From NCBI GenBank assembly GCA_020851395.1, contig JADZCW010000018.1:1-6333 (forward strand): a stretch of DNA of 6,333 bases, in the 5' to 3' direction. Shown piece after piece: positions 1-6,333 of the stretch. Below the pieces are notes generated by a model. That model saw nothing but the letters and a program-made list of their open reading frames with translations, had not been told where the DNA came from and ran no database searches. The DNA is from Phycisphaeraceae bacterium (GTDB taxonomy: Bacteria; Planctomycetota; Phycisphaerae; Phycisphaerales; Phycisphaeraceae). How positions within the stretch are numbered: the first letter of the stretch is position 1; each line of letters begins with the position of its first letter. Made by a program: the position numbers and the translations under genes.

Positions 1-5
1 CCATT

Positions 6-2546
6 ATGTTTGAACGCTTTACCGAACGAGCCCGCAAGGTGATGGCGATGGCCAACCAGGAGGCTCAGCGTTTTAATCACGAATACATCGGGACGGAGCA
101 CATCCTGCTGGGCCTGGTCAAGGAGGGCTCGGGGGTGGGCGCCAACGTCCTGAAGAACCTCGACGTGGACCTGCGGAAGGTGCGTCTGGAGGTCGAGAAG
201 CTGGTCAAGAGCGGGCCGGACACGGTGACCATGGGCCGGCTGCCCCAGACGCCGCGCGCCAAGAAGGTGATCGAGTACGCCATCGAGGAGGCTCGGAACC
301 TCAACCACAACTATGTCGGGACGGAGCACCTCTTGCTTGGCCTATTGCGTGAGCACGAGGGCGTGGCGGCGCAGGTGCTGATGAATCTGGGCCTGAAGCT
401 CGAGGAGGTCCGCACGGAGGTGCTGAACCTGCTCGGGGCCGGGGCCGAGAGCGAGGAAGTGCAGTCCGGGCCGGCGGCGGGCGGCGGGGCGCCGGGTGAA
501 GGTCCCGCGCCCAAGGGCGGCAAGAGCAAGACGCCGGCGCTCGACAGCTTCGGGCGCGACCTGACGGAATTGGCGACCGAGGGCGCCCTGGACCCGGTGA
601 TCGGGCGGACCAAGGAGATCGAGCGTCTGGTGCAGATCCTCTGCCGGCGGACGAAGAACAACCCCGTGCTGCTCGGTGAGGCGGGCGTGGGCAAGACGGC
701 GATCGTCGAGGGCCTGGCCCAGAAGATCGTCGGCAACGAGGTGCCCGAGCTCTTGGCGGATCGGCGGATCGTGGTGCTGGACCTGGCGATGATGGTCGCG
801 GGGACGAAGTACCGCGGGCAGTTCGAGGAGCGGATCAAGGCGGTGATGAACGAGGTGCGGCGGGCCAAGAACGTGCTGCTGTTCATCGACGAGCTGCACA
901 CGCTGGTCGGGGCAGGCGGCGCGGAGGGCGCGATCGACGCGTCGAACGTGCTCAAGCCGGCGCTGTCGCGCGGCGAGATCCAGTGCATCGGGGCCACGAC
1001 GCTCGACGAGTACCGCAAGTACATCGAGAAGGATGGGGCGTTGGAGCGGCGGTTCCAGACGATCATGGTCGAGCCGCCGAGCAAGGAAGAGACGGTGCAG
1101 ATCCTCAAGGGCCTGCGCGACCGGTACGAGGCTCACCACCGGGTGCGGATCACCGACGGGGCGATCCGTGCGGCGGTGGAGATCAGCACGCGGTACATCA
1201 CGGGCCGGGTGCAGCCGGACAAGAGCATCGACGTGATCGACGAGGCCGGGGCCCGGGTGCGGCTGCGGAACATGAGCAAGCCGCCGGACCTGGCGGAGAT
1301 CGAGGAGCAGATCGAGCGTCTGAGCATCGAGAAGGACGAGGCCGTCAAGGCCGCGGACTACGAGCGGGCGGCCGAGCTGCGCGATCAGGCGGAGAACCTG
1401 CGTCGGAAGAAGGAGCAGATCCAGAAGGACTGGAAGAACAAGGCCAGCGAGGTTGACGGCGTGGTGGACGAGGAAGTCGTCGCCGAGGTGGTCAGCAAGA
1501 TGACGGGCATCCCGCTGACGCGTCTGGAGAAGGCTGAGAGCGAGCGGCTGCTCAAGCTCGAGGAAGAGCTGCACAAGATGGTCGTCAGCCAGAACGAGGC
1601 GATCCAGGCGGTGGCCAAGGCCATCCGCCGGGCGCGGTCGGGGCTTAAGGACCCGAGGCGGCCGATGGGGTCGTTCATCTTCGTGGGCCCGTCGGGCGTG
1701 GGCAAGACGCTGCTGGCCAAGTCGCTGACGGAGTTCATGTTCGGCAATGCCGACGCGCTGATCCGGATCGACATGAGCGAGTACATGGAGAAGCACAACG
1801 TCAGCCGGCTGATCGGCGCGCCGCCTGGTTACGTCGGGTACGAGGAGGGCGGGCAGTTGACGGAGCAGATCCGCCGCAAGCCCTACTCGGTGGTGCTGCT
1901 GGACGAGATCGAGAAGGCGCACCCGGACGTGTTCAACATGCTGCTGCAGATCATGGAGGAAGGTCAGCTGACCGACTCGTTCGGGCGGCACGTGGACTTC
2001 CGCAACGTGATCCTGATCATGACCAGCAACATCGGCGCGGACCTGATCAAGAGCCGGGGCGGCTTCGGCTTCGCCAAGACCAACGAGGAGTCCGACTACC
2101 AGAAGATCAAGCAGACGCTCAACTCGGAGATCGAGCGGTACTTCCGGCCGGAGTTCATCAACCGGCTCGACGACGTGATCGTGTTCCGGCAGCTGAGCAA
2201 GGCGGACCTGGTGACGATCGTGGAGTACGAGCTGCGGAAGGTGCACCAGCGGCTCGAGGCGCAGGAGATGAAGCTCGAGCTCGAGGACAGCGCCAAGGAT
2301 TACCTGATCGACAAGGGCTACAACCCGGACTTCGGCGCTCGTCCGCTGCGTCGGGCGCTCGAGCAGAACGTCGAGGACCCGCTGAGCGAGGCGATCCTGC
2401 GTGGGGAGCTTCGGCCGGGCAAGGTGCTTCGGATCCGCAAGGCCGAGGACCGTGAAGCCCTGGTCTTCGACGTGGTGGACCTGCCCACGCCGCCGGCGAA
2501 GGAAGAGACGCCCAAGCTGGCCGAGAGCGGGGCCGAGAGCACGTAA
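6..2546 (+). CDS. clpC: ATP-dependent Clp protease ATP-binding subunit ClpC
   Basis: Class I HSP100/AAA+ unfoldase, 846 aa, a usual full length for ClpC. The family unfolds proteins and threads them into the ClpP peptidase in the cytosol. Visible parts: two Clp-N repeats (about 16-68 and 91-143), a Gly/Ala/Pro-rich linker (about 145-178), AAA-1 with Walker A GEAGVGKT (224-231), pore loop KYRG (268-271), Walker B LLFIDE (291-296) and Arg-finger pair R348/R349. A UVR-type motif (about 444-468) sits in the middle region and marks ClpC rather than ClpA or ClpB. AAA-2 has Walker A GPSGVGKT (561-568), pore loop GYVG (608-611), Walker B VVLLDE (629-634), FRPEFINR (713-720) and sensor-2 GARP (777-780). 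An FGF tripeptide at 687-689 lies where the ClpP-docking loop is expected. All ATPase residues are intact. The ATG at 6 gives the canonical N-terminus MFERFTERA; only five bases precede it, so no RBS can be assessed. No ctsR, mcsA or mcsB is in view. Stop TAA, followed by a terminator. Confidence 0.97.
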   Translation: MFERFTERARKVMAMANQEAQRFNHEYIGTEHILLGLVKEGSGVGANVLKNLDVDLRKVRLEVEKLVKSGPDTVTMGRLPQTPRAKKVIEYAIEEARNLNHNYVGTEHLLLGLLREHEGVAAQVLMNLGLKLEEVRTEVLNLLGAGAESEEVQSGPAAGGGAPGEGPAPKGGKSKTPALDSFGRDLTELATEGALDPVIGRTKEIERLVQILCRRTKNNPVLLGEAGVGKTAIVEGLAQKIVGNEVPELLADRRIVVLDLAMMVAGTKYRGQFEERIKAVMNEVRRAKNVLLFIDELHTLVGAGGAEGAIDASNVLKPALSRGEIQCIGATTLDEYRKYIEKDGALERRFQTIMVEPPSKEETVQILKGLRDRYEAHHRVRITDGAIRAAVEISTRYITGRVQPDKSIDVIDEAGARVRLRNMSKPPDLAEIEEQIERLSIEKDEAVKAADYERAAELRDQAENLRRKKEQIQKDWKNKASEVDGVVDEEVVAEVVSKMTGIPLTRLEKAESERLLKLEEELHKMVVSQNEAIQAVAKAIRRARSGLKDPRRPMGSFIFVGPSGVGKTLLAKSLTEFMFGNADALIRIDMSEYMEKHNVSRLIGAPPGYVGYEEGGQLTEQIRRKPYSVVLLDEIEKAHPDVFNMLLQIMEEGQLTDSFGRHVDFRNVILIMTSNIGADLIKSRGGFGFAKTNEESDYQKIKQTLNSEIERYFRPEFINRLDDVIVFRQLSKADLVTIVEYELRKVHQRLEAQEMKLELEDSAKDYLIDKGYNPDFGARPLRRALEQNVEDPLSEAILRGELRPGKVLRIRKAEDREALVFDVVDLPTPPAKEETPKLAESGAEST

Positions 2547-2581
2547 GGCTCGGTCGGGTCATCGGGACGTTAAGAACCAGG

Positions 2582-2610
2582 CCGTGGGCGCGAGCCCGCG
2601 GTTTTTTCTT
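2582..2610 (+). terminator. Intrinsic (Rho-independent) terminator of clpC
   Basis: The 8-bp stem pairs 2582-2589 (CCGTGGGC) with 2594-2601 (GCCCGCGG), with one U-G wobble (2585 with 2598). It is closed by a GCGA loop (2590-2593) of the GNRA tetraloop type. Six T follow directly (2602-2607), then CTT. It starts 36 bases after the clpC stop and lies in the 83-base convergent gap. Read from the other strand, the same hairpin is followed by CCTGGTTCTT, which has only a weak T-tract, so it is a poor terminator for the opposing GH130 gene, though partial bidirectional action is possible. Confidence 0.88.
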
Positions 2611-2629
2611 GTCGTGTGACGCGGCGATT

Positions 2630-4102
2630 TTAGGCGGGGGAGCTCAGCAGGTGATCGAGCAATTCATCGAGGCGGATGGTCGCCACGCCGCAGGCCAGGT
2701 CGGACATGGCGTAGGGCAGGAAGAGCGTGCCGCGGTGGACGAGCGAGCCGCAGGAGTAGACGACGTTGGGGACGTAGCCCTCGCGTTCGTTCTCGAGGGG
2801 CATCAGGAGGGGATGGCGGAGGGCGCCGCGGATCCTGGTGGGGTCCTCGAGGTCCAGGAGCATGGCGCCGATGCAGTAGCGTCGCATGGGTCCGACGCCG
2901 TGGGTGACGAGGAGCCAGCCCTCGGGGGTCTCGATGGGCGAGCCGCAGTTGCCGATGATCGAGAGCTCCCAGGCCTGGCTGGGGCGGGCCAGGAGTTGGG
3001 CGGACTCCCAGAAGTGGGGCATGTCGGAGACCATGATGTAGAGGTTCTGGCCGTCGATCCGGCCGCACATGACGTAGTGGCCGTCGATGCGTCGGGGGAA
3101 GAGGGCCATGCCCTTGTTCTGGGCGGCGGCGCCGTTGAGGGTGTGGACGCTGACGGTGCGGAAGTCGGCGGTCTCGAGGAGCATGGGGAGGATGCGTCGG
3201 CCGTTGAAGGCGGTGTAGGTGCCGTAGTAGGTGGCTGAGCCGTCGTCGTCGACGAAGCGGACAAGGCGCAGGTCCTCGATGCCGCGGGACTCGCTGTCGC
3301 CGCGGGGGAAGAAGACGACGCTGCTGATGTCCTGGTCGGGCTCGAGCTGGAGCTGGTAGTTCGAGCGGGCGAGCCAGAGGATCAGGGCGACGGCGTCGTG
3401 GAACCAGGGCTCGTGGGCGCGGTCGGCGCGGGCGGACTCGATGGCCTGCTGGAGCTGCTGGAGGTTGAATCGTTCAGGGAGGTTGCGGAGCAGCTCTTGC
3501 CCCTCGGGGCGCAGGCGTAGCTCGGTGAGCTTGCGGAGGAACAGGTCGCGGTGGAAGGTCTGGTCGGGTTTGGGCCTGGCGCGGCTGATCAGTTCGGGGG
3601 CGGGGTCGATGCGGAAGCCCTGGTTGCGGCCGATGACGCCGCGGCGGAAGACGATGGAGGAGACATGGCCCTCGCCGGTGGCGCGGAAGCTCATGATGAA
3701 GCGGAGCGAACCCTTGGTCAGGCCGGATTGGTCCGGGTCGGGGACGATCGAGGGGTTGAACAGGGCGGCCGAGGCGATGGCGTACTCCATGGTGAGGTAG
3801 GCGCCGGCGAGGAGTCGGCGGTTTTTGGACCAGTCGCGCTGCAGGCCCAGGAGGTCGCAGGCGGCCTGGAAGTTCTGGCTGAAGACCTGGCGGATGTCGG
3901 TGTGGCGGCTGGAGAAATCCTGCATCACGCGTCCGAGCTCGTGGTCGACCTGGTCCTCGGTCAGGTCGCTGAGGCGGTCGAGCAGGAGCTGGGCGCCGGT
4001 GTGTCCGGCGGGGAGGAAGGGCAGGCAGATCACGCGTGAGTCGTCGCCGGCCAAGCGGATGGGAAGGCGTTTGACGGCCAGATCGGGTTGGGTGGTGGTC
4101 AT
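2630..4102 (-). CDS. GH130-superfamily beta-mannoside phosphorylase/hydrolase-like protein (long N-extended form)
   Basis: 490 aa, ATG at 4102-4100, TAA at 2632-2630. No signal peptide or membrane segment is seen, so it is probably cytosolic. The C-terminal half (about 260-485) reads as a GH130 five-bladed beta-propeller. It has GIEDLR at 274-279, whose D277 aligns with the family's catalytic acid, TYTAFN (295-300), NKGMALFP (329-336), GNCGSPIET (384-392), GWLLVTHGVGPMR (395-407), a LLDLEDP segment (415-421) and D468 near the end. The N-terminal about 250 residues include NPSIV (116-120) and FRATGEGHVSSIVFR (139-153), an extension absent from shorter characterised GH130 phosphorylases of roughly 300-400 aa. 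GH130 members cleave beta-mannosidic bonds, mostly by phosphorolysis giving mannose 1-phosphate. K330 and N300/R302 lie where phosphate ligands are expected, but the usual HR pair is GR (347-348), so phosphorolysis is uncertain. It follows the GT4-like gene by 44 bases, probably in one operon. The superfamily call is firm; substrate and reaction are not determined. Confidence 0.85.
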   Translation of the reverse strand: MTTTQPDLAVKRLPIRLAGDDSRVICLPFLPAGHTGAQLLLDRLSDLTEDQVDHELGRVMQDFSSRHTDIRQVFSQNFQAACDLLGLQRDWSKNRRLLAGAYLTMEYAIASAALFNPSIVPDPDQSGLTKGSLRFIMSFRATGEGHVSSIVFRRGVIGRNQGFRIDPAPELISRARPKPDQTFHRDLFLRKLTELRLRPEGQELLRNLPERFNLQQLQQAIESARADRAHEPWFHDAVALILWLARSNYQLQLEPDQDISSVVFFPRGDSESRGIEDLRLVRFVDDDGSATYYGTYTAFNGRRILPMLLETADFRTVSVHTLNGAAAQNKGMALFPRRIDGHYVMCGRIDGQNLYIMVSDMPHFWESAQLLARPSQAWELSIIGNCGSPIETPEGWLLVTHGVGPMRRYCIGAMLLDLEDPTRIRGALRHPLLMPLENEREGYVPNVVYSCGSLVHRGTLFLPYAMSDLACGVATIRLDELLDHLLSSPA

Positions 4103-4146
4103 GTCGGCGTTGCCAGGCGGGGAATGATGGAAGGGGTCAGGAAGGA
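4103..4146 (-). other. Intra-operon spacer, pyrimidine-rich, no Shine-Dalgarno
   Basis: This is the gap between the upstream GT4-like stop (TAA, 4149-4147) and the GH130 ATG. On the coding strand it is rich in C and T (CTTCC, CCCCTTCC, TTCCCC) and ends GGCAACGCCGAC before the ATG. There is no AGGAGG-like element at the right distance, no convincing hairpin plus T-tract, and no clear -35/-10 pair. Translation of the GH130 gene would have to start without an SD, by reinitiation or a leader-independent route. No other ATG, GTG or TTG in this frame within the spacer offers a better start. Confidence 0.6.
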
Positions 4147-6333
4147 TTACGAGACGGTCAGGGCGCCGGCAACCTGGGATTCCTTGGGCGGGGTTTCGTC
4201 GGTGGCGGCGGGCTGCTCGTCGCGGGCGAGTTGGTGGAGGGTCAGCAGGGCGATCAGCCAGGCGAGGGTGGACTCGGCGCCCTGGTTGAGGTTGGGGCCG
4301 TCGGCGTGCAGGCCGTCGCGGCATCCGCCGGTCTGGTAGTCGTAGAGCTCGGCGTGGGCGTCGTTGCGGCCGAGGAACCAGCGGAGGCAGCGTCGGGCGT
4401 CGAGGAGCCAGGACTCGTCCTGTGTGCAGCGGAAGGCCTCGGCGCAGGCCTCGATCAGGGCCATGACCTCGACGGGCTGCTGGTCGAAGCGGGCGCGTGA
4501 GCCGTCGCGTCCGAGCCAGCCGTGGTTGCCGATCAGGCTGACGGAGCCGTCGGGTTTGATCTGGCGATCGAGCAGCCAGCGCAGCGAGCGCAGGCCCTGC
4601 TCGACCATGGGCGGTGAGGGGAGCCACTGGCCGCTGAGGATCAGGGCGTGGGGGAGCTTGGCGTTGTCGTAGGTCAGCGTTTCCTCGCACCAGGGCCAGT
4701 CGTCGGTGGCCACGGTCTGGAAACCGGCGAAGAGTCGGTCGGCGAGGGTCTCGCGGGCTCGTCGGACGCGGCTGTCGCCGCCGAAGCGGCGGAGGTAGGC
4801 GTGCAGTCCGACGAGGGCGAAGGCGATGGCGCGGGGGGAGGTCAGATTTTCGGCGGCGCCGAGGGCTTGGTGGAGGAGTCGTGCGGCCAGGTGGAGGGCG
4901 GCCTGGTGGGGGGCGAGGTGGGTGGCGACGCCGAGAGACCAGACGGCGCGGCCCTGGACGTCCTGGCTGCCGGCTTCCTCGAGCCAGTGGCGGTCGTAGG
5001 TCATGAAGTTGCGGAACCGGCCGGTCTTTTCGTTCAGGGCGTGGTGGACGAAGGAGAGGTAGCGGTCGGCCAGGGGGAGGATGGACGCGTCGCCGACGAG
5101 GTTGTGATGCATCAGCGCGGCGATCAGGGCGCGGGCGTTGTCGTCGAGGCAGTAGCCGTGGCGACGGTCGGGGGCGGCGTAGATGGCGTGCTGGAGGATG
5201 CCGGTGTCGTCGCTCAGACGCTTGAGGTGGGTGAGGCTGACCTCGGGCAGGTGGGCGGGCTCGCGTTCGGGTCGGCGTGGAACCGGCGTGCGGATGCGGC
5301 CGGCGGCGCGGTGGGTCACGATGCCGCGCAAGAGGTCGAGGTGCTCGCGGGCGACCTGGTCCCAGCACATGGGGCGGGTGAAGTCATAGGCGCGGCGGCC
5401 GATGTCGCGGCGGAGCTGGGGGTTGTTGAAGAGGCGGTTGACCTGGCGGGCGAGGTCGGCGGCATTGCCGAAGTCGAAGAGCAGGCCGCGGTCCTGGTCG
5501 AGCATCTCCTGGGCGTAGCGGTAGGGGGTGGAGACGACGGGCCGGCCGGCGCCCATGGCGTAGCTGAGGGTGCCGGAGGTGATCTGCTCGCGGCCGGGGT
5601 AAGGGGTGACGTAGACGTCGGCGGCGGAGACGAAGCGGTGCAGCTCGGGGCGGGTGACGAAGCGGTTGTGGAACAGGACGTGGTCGCGGACGCCGAGCTG
5701 GTCGACGAGCTGCTCGAGGGCGTCGCGGTAGGCGTGGCCCTCGCGGCGGACGATCTGGGGGTGGGTGGCGCCGACGATGCAGTAGAGGACGTCGGGGTGG
5801 CGTTCGACGATGGCGGGCAGGGCGTTGAGAACAACCTCGATGCCCTTGCCGGGTGAGAGCAGGCCGAAGGTCAGCAGGACCTTGCGGCCCTCGAGGCCGA
5901 GCTGCTTCTGGGCCTCGGCGGGCTCGACCAGGGGCATGTCGGGGATGCCGTGGGGGATGTAGGCGAGCTTATCGGGGGGGATTTTGTAGGTTTTTTCGAG
6001 GATGCCCAGGCCGGTGCGGCTCATGACGACCAGGCGGTCGCAGAGCTCGGCCAGGTCGCGGAGGGTGCGTCGCTGGCCCGGGGAGGGCTCGGAGAGGACG
6101 GTGTGCAGGACGGCGCTGACGGGCATGCGGGCGTGCTGGGCGAGGCCCAGGACGTGGCGGCCGTCGGAGCCGCCGAAGATGCCGAACTCGTGCTGGATGA
6201 TCAGGGCGTCGAACTGGTTGATGTTCAGGAGCTCGGCGGCGGTGAAGTAGTCGCGCGGCTCCTGGGCCTGGATCTGGAAGACGACTTCCGGGGGGTAGGC
6301 CTGGGCGTCGGGGCCGTCGTCGAGGGCCAGGAC
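4147..6333 (-). CDS. GT4-like glycosyltransferase fused to a C-terminal alpha/alpha-barrel-like domain (5' partial)
   Basis: The frame is open to the window edge, with 728 residues visible. An internal ATG at 6126-6124 is not the start, because 69 upstream residues continue the family sequence, including QHEFGIFGG (47-55). Probably only a few tens of residues are missing. Residues about 1-345 form a GT-B fold of GT4 type: HTVLSEPS (76-83), VVMS (102-105), PHGIPDMP (127-134), FGLLSPGKGIE (156-166) and EQITSGTLSYAMGAGRPVVSTPY (249-271, given in part). These enzymes move a sugar from a nucleotide-sugar donor, retaining the anomeric configuration. After a Pro/Arg-rich linker (about 346-368), residues about 370-705 form a helical domain with DDTG (375-378), PDRRHGYCLDDNAR (388-401), QDVQGRAVW (457-465), WPWCEETLTYDNAKLPHAL (546-564) and NQGAEST (683-689). 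This pattern resembles six-hairpin (alpha/alpha) glycosidase or epimerase folds. No signal peptide or membrane helix is visible in the part shown. It lies 44 bases upstream of the GH130 gene. The GT4 call is strong; donor, acceptor and C-domain activity are unknown. Confidence 0.85.
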   Translation of the reverse strand, partial: VLALDDGPDAQAYPPEVVFQIQAQEPRDYFTAAELLNINQFDALIIQHEFGIFGGSDGRHVLGLAQHARMPVSAVLHTVLSEPSPGQRRTLRDLAELCDRLVVMSRTGLGILEKTYKIPPDKLAYIPHGIPDMPLVEPAEAQKQLGLEGRKVLLTFGLLSPGKGIEVVLNALPAIVERHPDVLYCIVGATHPQIVRREGHAYRDALEQLVDQLGVRDHVLFHNRFVTRPELHRFVSAADVYVTPYPGREQITSGTLSYAMGAGRPVVSTPYRYAQEMLDQDRGLLFDFGNAADLARQVNRLFNNPQLRRDIGRRAYDFTRPMCWDQVAREHLDLLRGIVTHRAAGRIRTPVPRRPEREPAHLPEVSLTHLKRLSDDTGILQHAIYAAPDRRHGYCLDDNARALIAALMHHNLVGDASILPLADRYLSFVHHALNEKTGRFRNFMTYDRHWLEEAGSQDVQGRAVWSLGVATHLAPHQAALHLAARLLHQALGAAENLTSPRAIAFALVGLHAYLRRFGGDSRVRRARETLADRLFAGFQTVATDDWPWCEETLTYDNAKLPHALILSGQWLPSPPMVEQGLRSLRWLLDRQIKPDGSVSLIGNHGWLGRDGSRARFDQQPVEVMALIEACAEAFRCTQDESWLLDARRCLRWFLGRNDAHAELYDYQTGGCRDGLHADGPNLNQGAESTLAWLIALLTLHQLARDEQPAATDETPPKESQVAGALTVS
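4219..5226 (-). other. Uncharacterised C-terminal helical domain of the GT4-like protein
   Basis: This domain covers residues about 370-705 of the fusion. It has repeated amphipathic helices and conserved-looking loops rich in acidic and aromatic residues: LDDNAR (396-401), WPWCEE (546-551), TYDNAK (553-558), QQPVEVMALI (618-627), GGCRDGL (669-675) and NQGAEST (683-689). Alternating helices with acidic loop ends are typical of (alpha/alpha)6 barrels in glycoside hydrolases, lyases and 2-epimerases. I cannot assign a characterised family from sequence alone. The two acidic loops DD (397-398) and EE (550-551) are candidate active-site carboxylates by inference. Domain edges are estimated and good to about 15 residues. 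Confidence 0.55.

Noticed and set aside
445..540. GC-rich repeat-like stretch within clpC
   Set aside because: It encodes the Gly/Ala/Pro-rich linker between the N-domain and AAA-1. It is low-complexity coding sequence, not a separate repeat element.
342..2246. A 634-residue open frame antisense to clpC
   Set aside because: It has low-complexity Leu/Arg/His/Asp composition with no recognisable motif and mirrors the codon pattern of clpC on the opposite strand. Long antisense frames are expected in GC-rich genes.
2609..3238. A 209-residue + strand open frame opposite the GH130 gene
   Set aside because: Gly/Val/Ala/Asp-rich shadow of the GH130 coding strand, starting at the clpC terminator, with no domain signal.
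4103..5368. In-frame upstream extension of the GH130 protein (an open frame of 912 residues)
   Set aside because: The extra part is Arg/Pro-rich without domain signals and overlaps the well-supported GT4-like gene out of frame. The GH130 family sequence begins after the ATG at 4102.
4648..5856. A 402-residue + strand open frame opposite the GT4-like gene
   Set aside because: It is dominated by Gly, Val, Ala, Asp and Glu, as expected from the complement of a GC-rich gene, and has no motif.
6124..6126. ATG at 6126 as the start of the GT4-like gene
   Set aside because: The frame stays open upstream to the window edge, and those residues include the conserved QHEFGIFGG segment, so the true start lies outside the window.

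Overview
The window is GC-rich (well over 60% by eye) and densely coding. It holds three protein genes in a convergent layout: a complete clpC on the + strand (6-2546) and a two-gene unit on the - strand (4102-2630 and 6333-4147). The ClpC N-terminal sequence (MFERFTERARKVM, then ANQEAQRFNHEYIGTEH) and the high GC recall Planctomycetota, possibly a Phycisphaerae-like lineage. That placement is recall-based inference, not a database result.

Layout. (1) 6-2546, +: full-length ClpC-type AAA+ unfoldase with two Clp-N repeats, two AAA modules, a UVR motif between them and a ClpP-docking-type loop. Only 5 bases lie upstream, so its promoter and ribosome binding site are out of view. (2) 2547-2629: an 83-base convergent intergenic gap containing a clear intrinsic terminator for clpC (8-bp stem, GCGA tetraloop, six T). 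(3) 4102-2630, -: a 490-aa GH130-superfamily protein with a long N-terminal extension. (4) 4103-4146: a 44-base, pyrimidine-rich spacer with no Shine-Dalgarno sequence. (5) 6333-4147, -: a two-domain protein with an N-terminal GT4-like glycosyltransferase and a C-terminal predicted alpha/alpha-barrel domain. Its reading frame runs off the window, so its start is missing. There is no stretch over 300 bases without a gene, and I see no RNA gene, CRISPR array, insertion sequence or repeat array.

How the genes work together. The GT4-like fusion and the GH130 protein are read in the same direction 44 bases apart and are very probably cotranscribed. GH130 enzymes act mainly on beta-mannosides, often as reversible phosphorylases. 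The pair therefore looks like a small module that builds and then remodels or recycles a cytosolic, probably mannose-containing, oligosaccharide. The substrate and reaction are not determined by the sequence. This pair, including the uncharacterised C-terminal domain, is the most interesting part of the window. clpC appears to be an unrelated protein quality-control neighbour.
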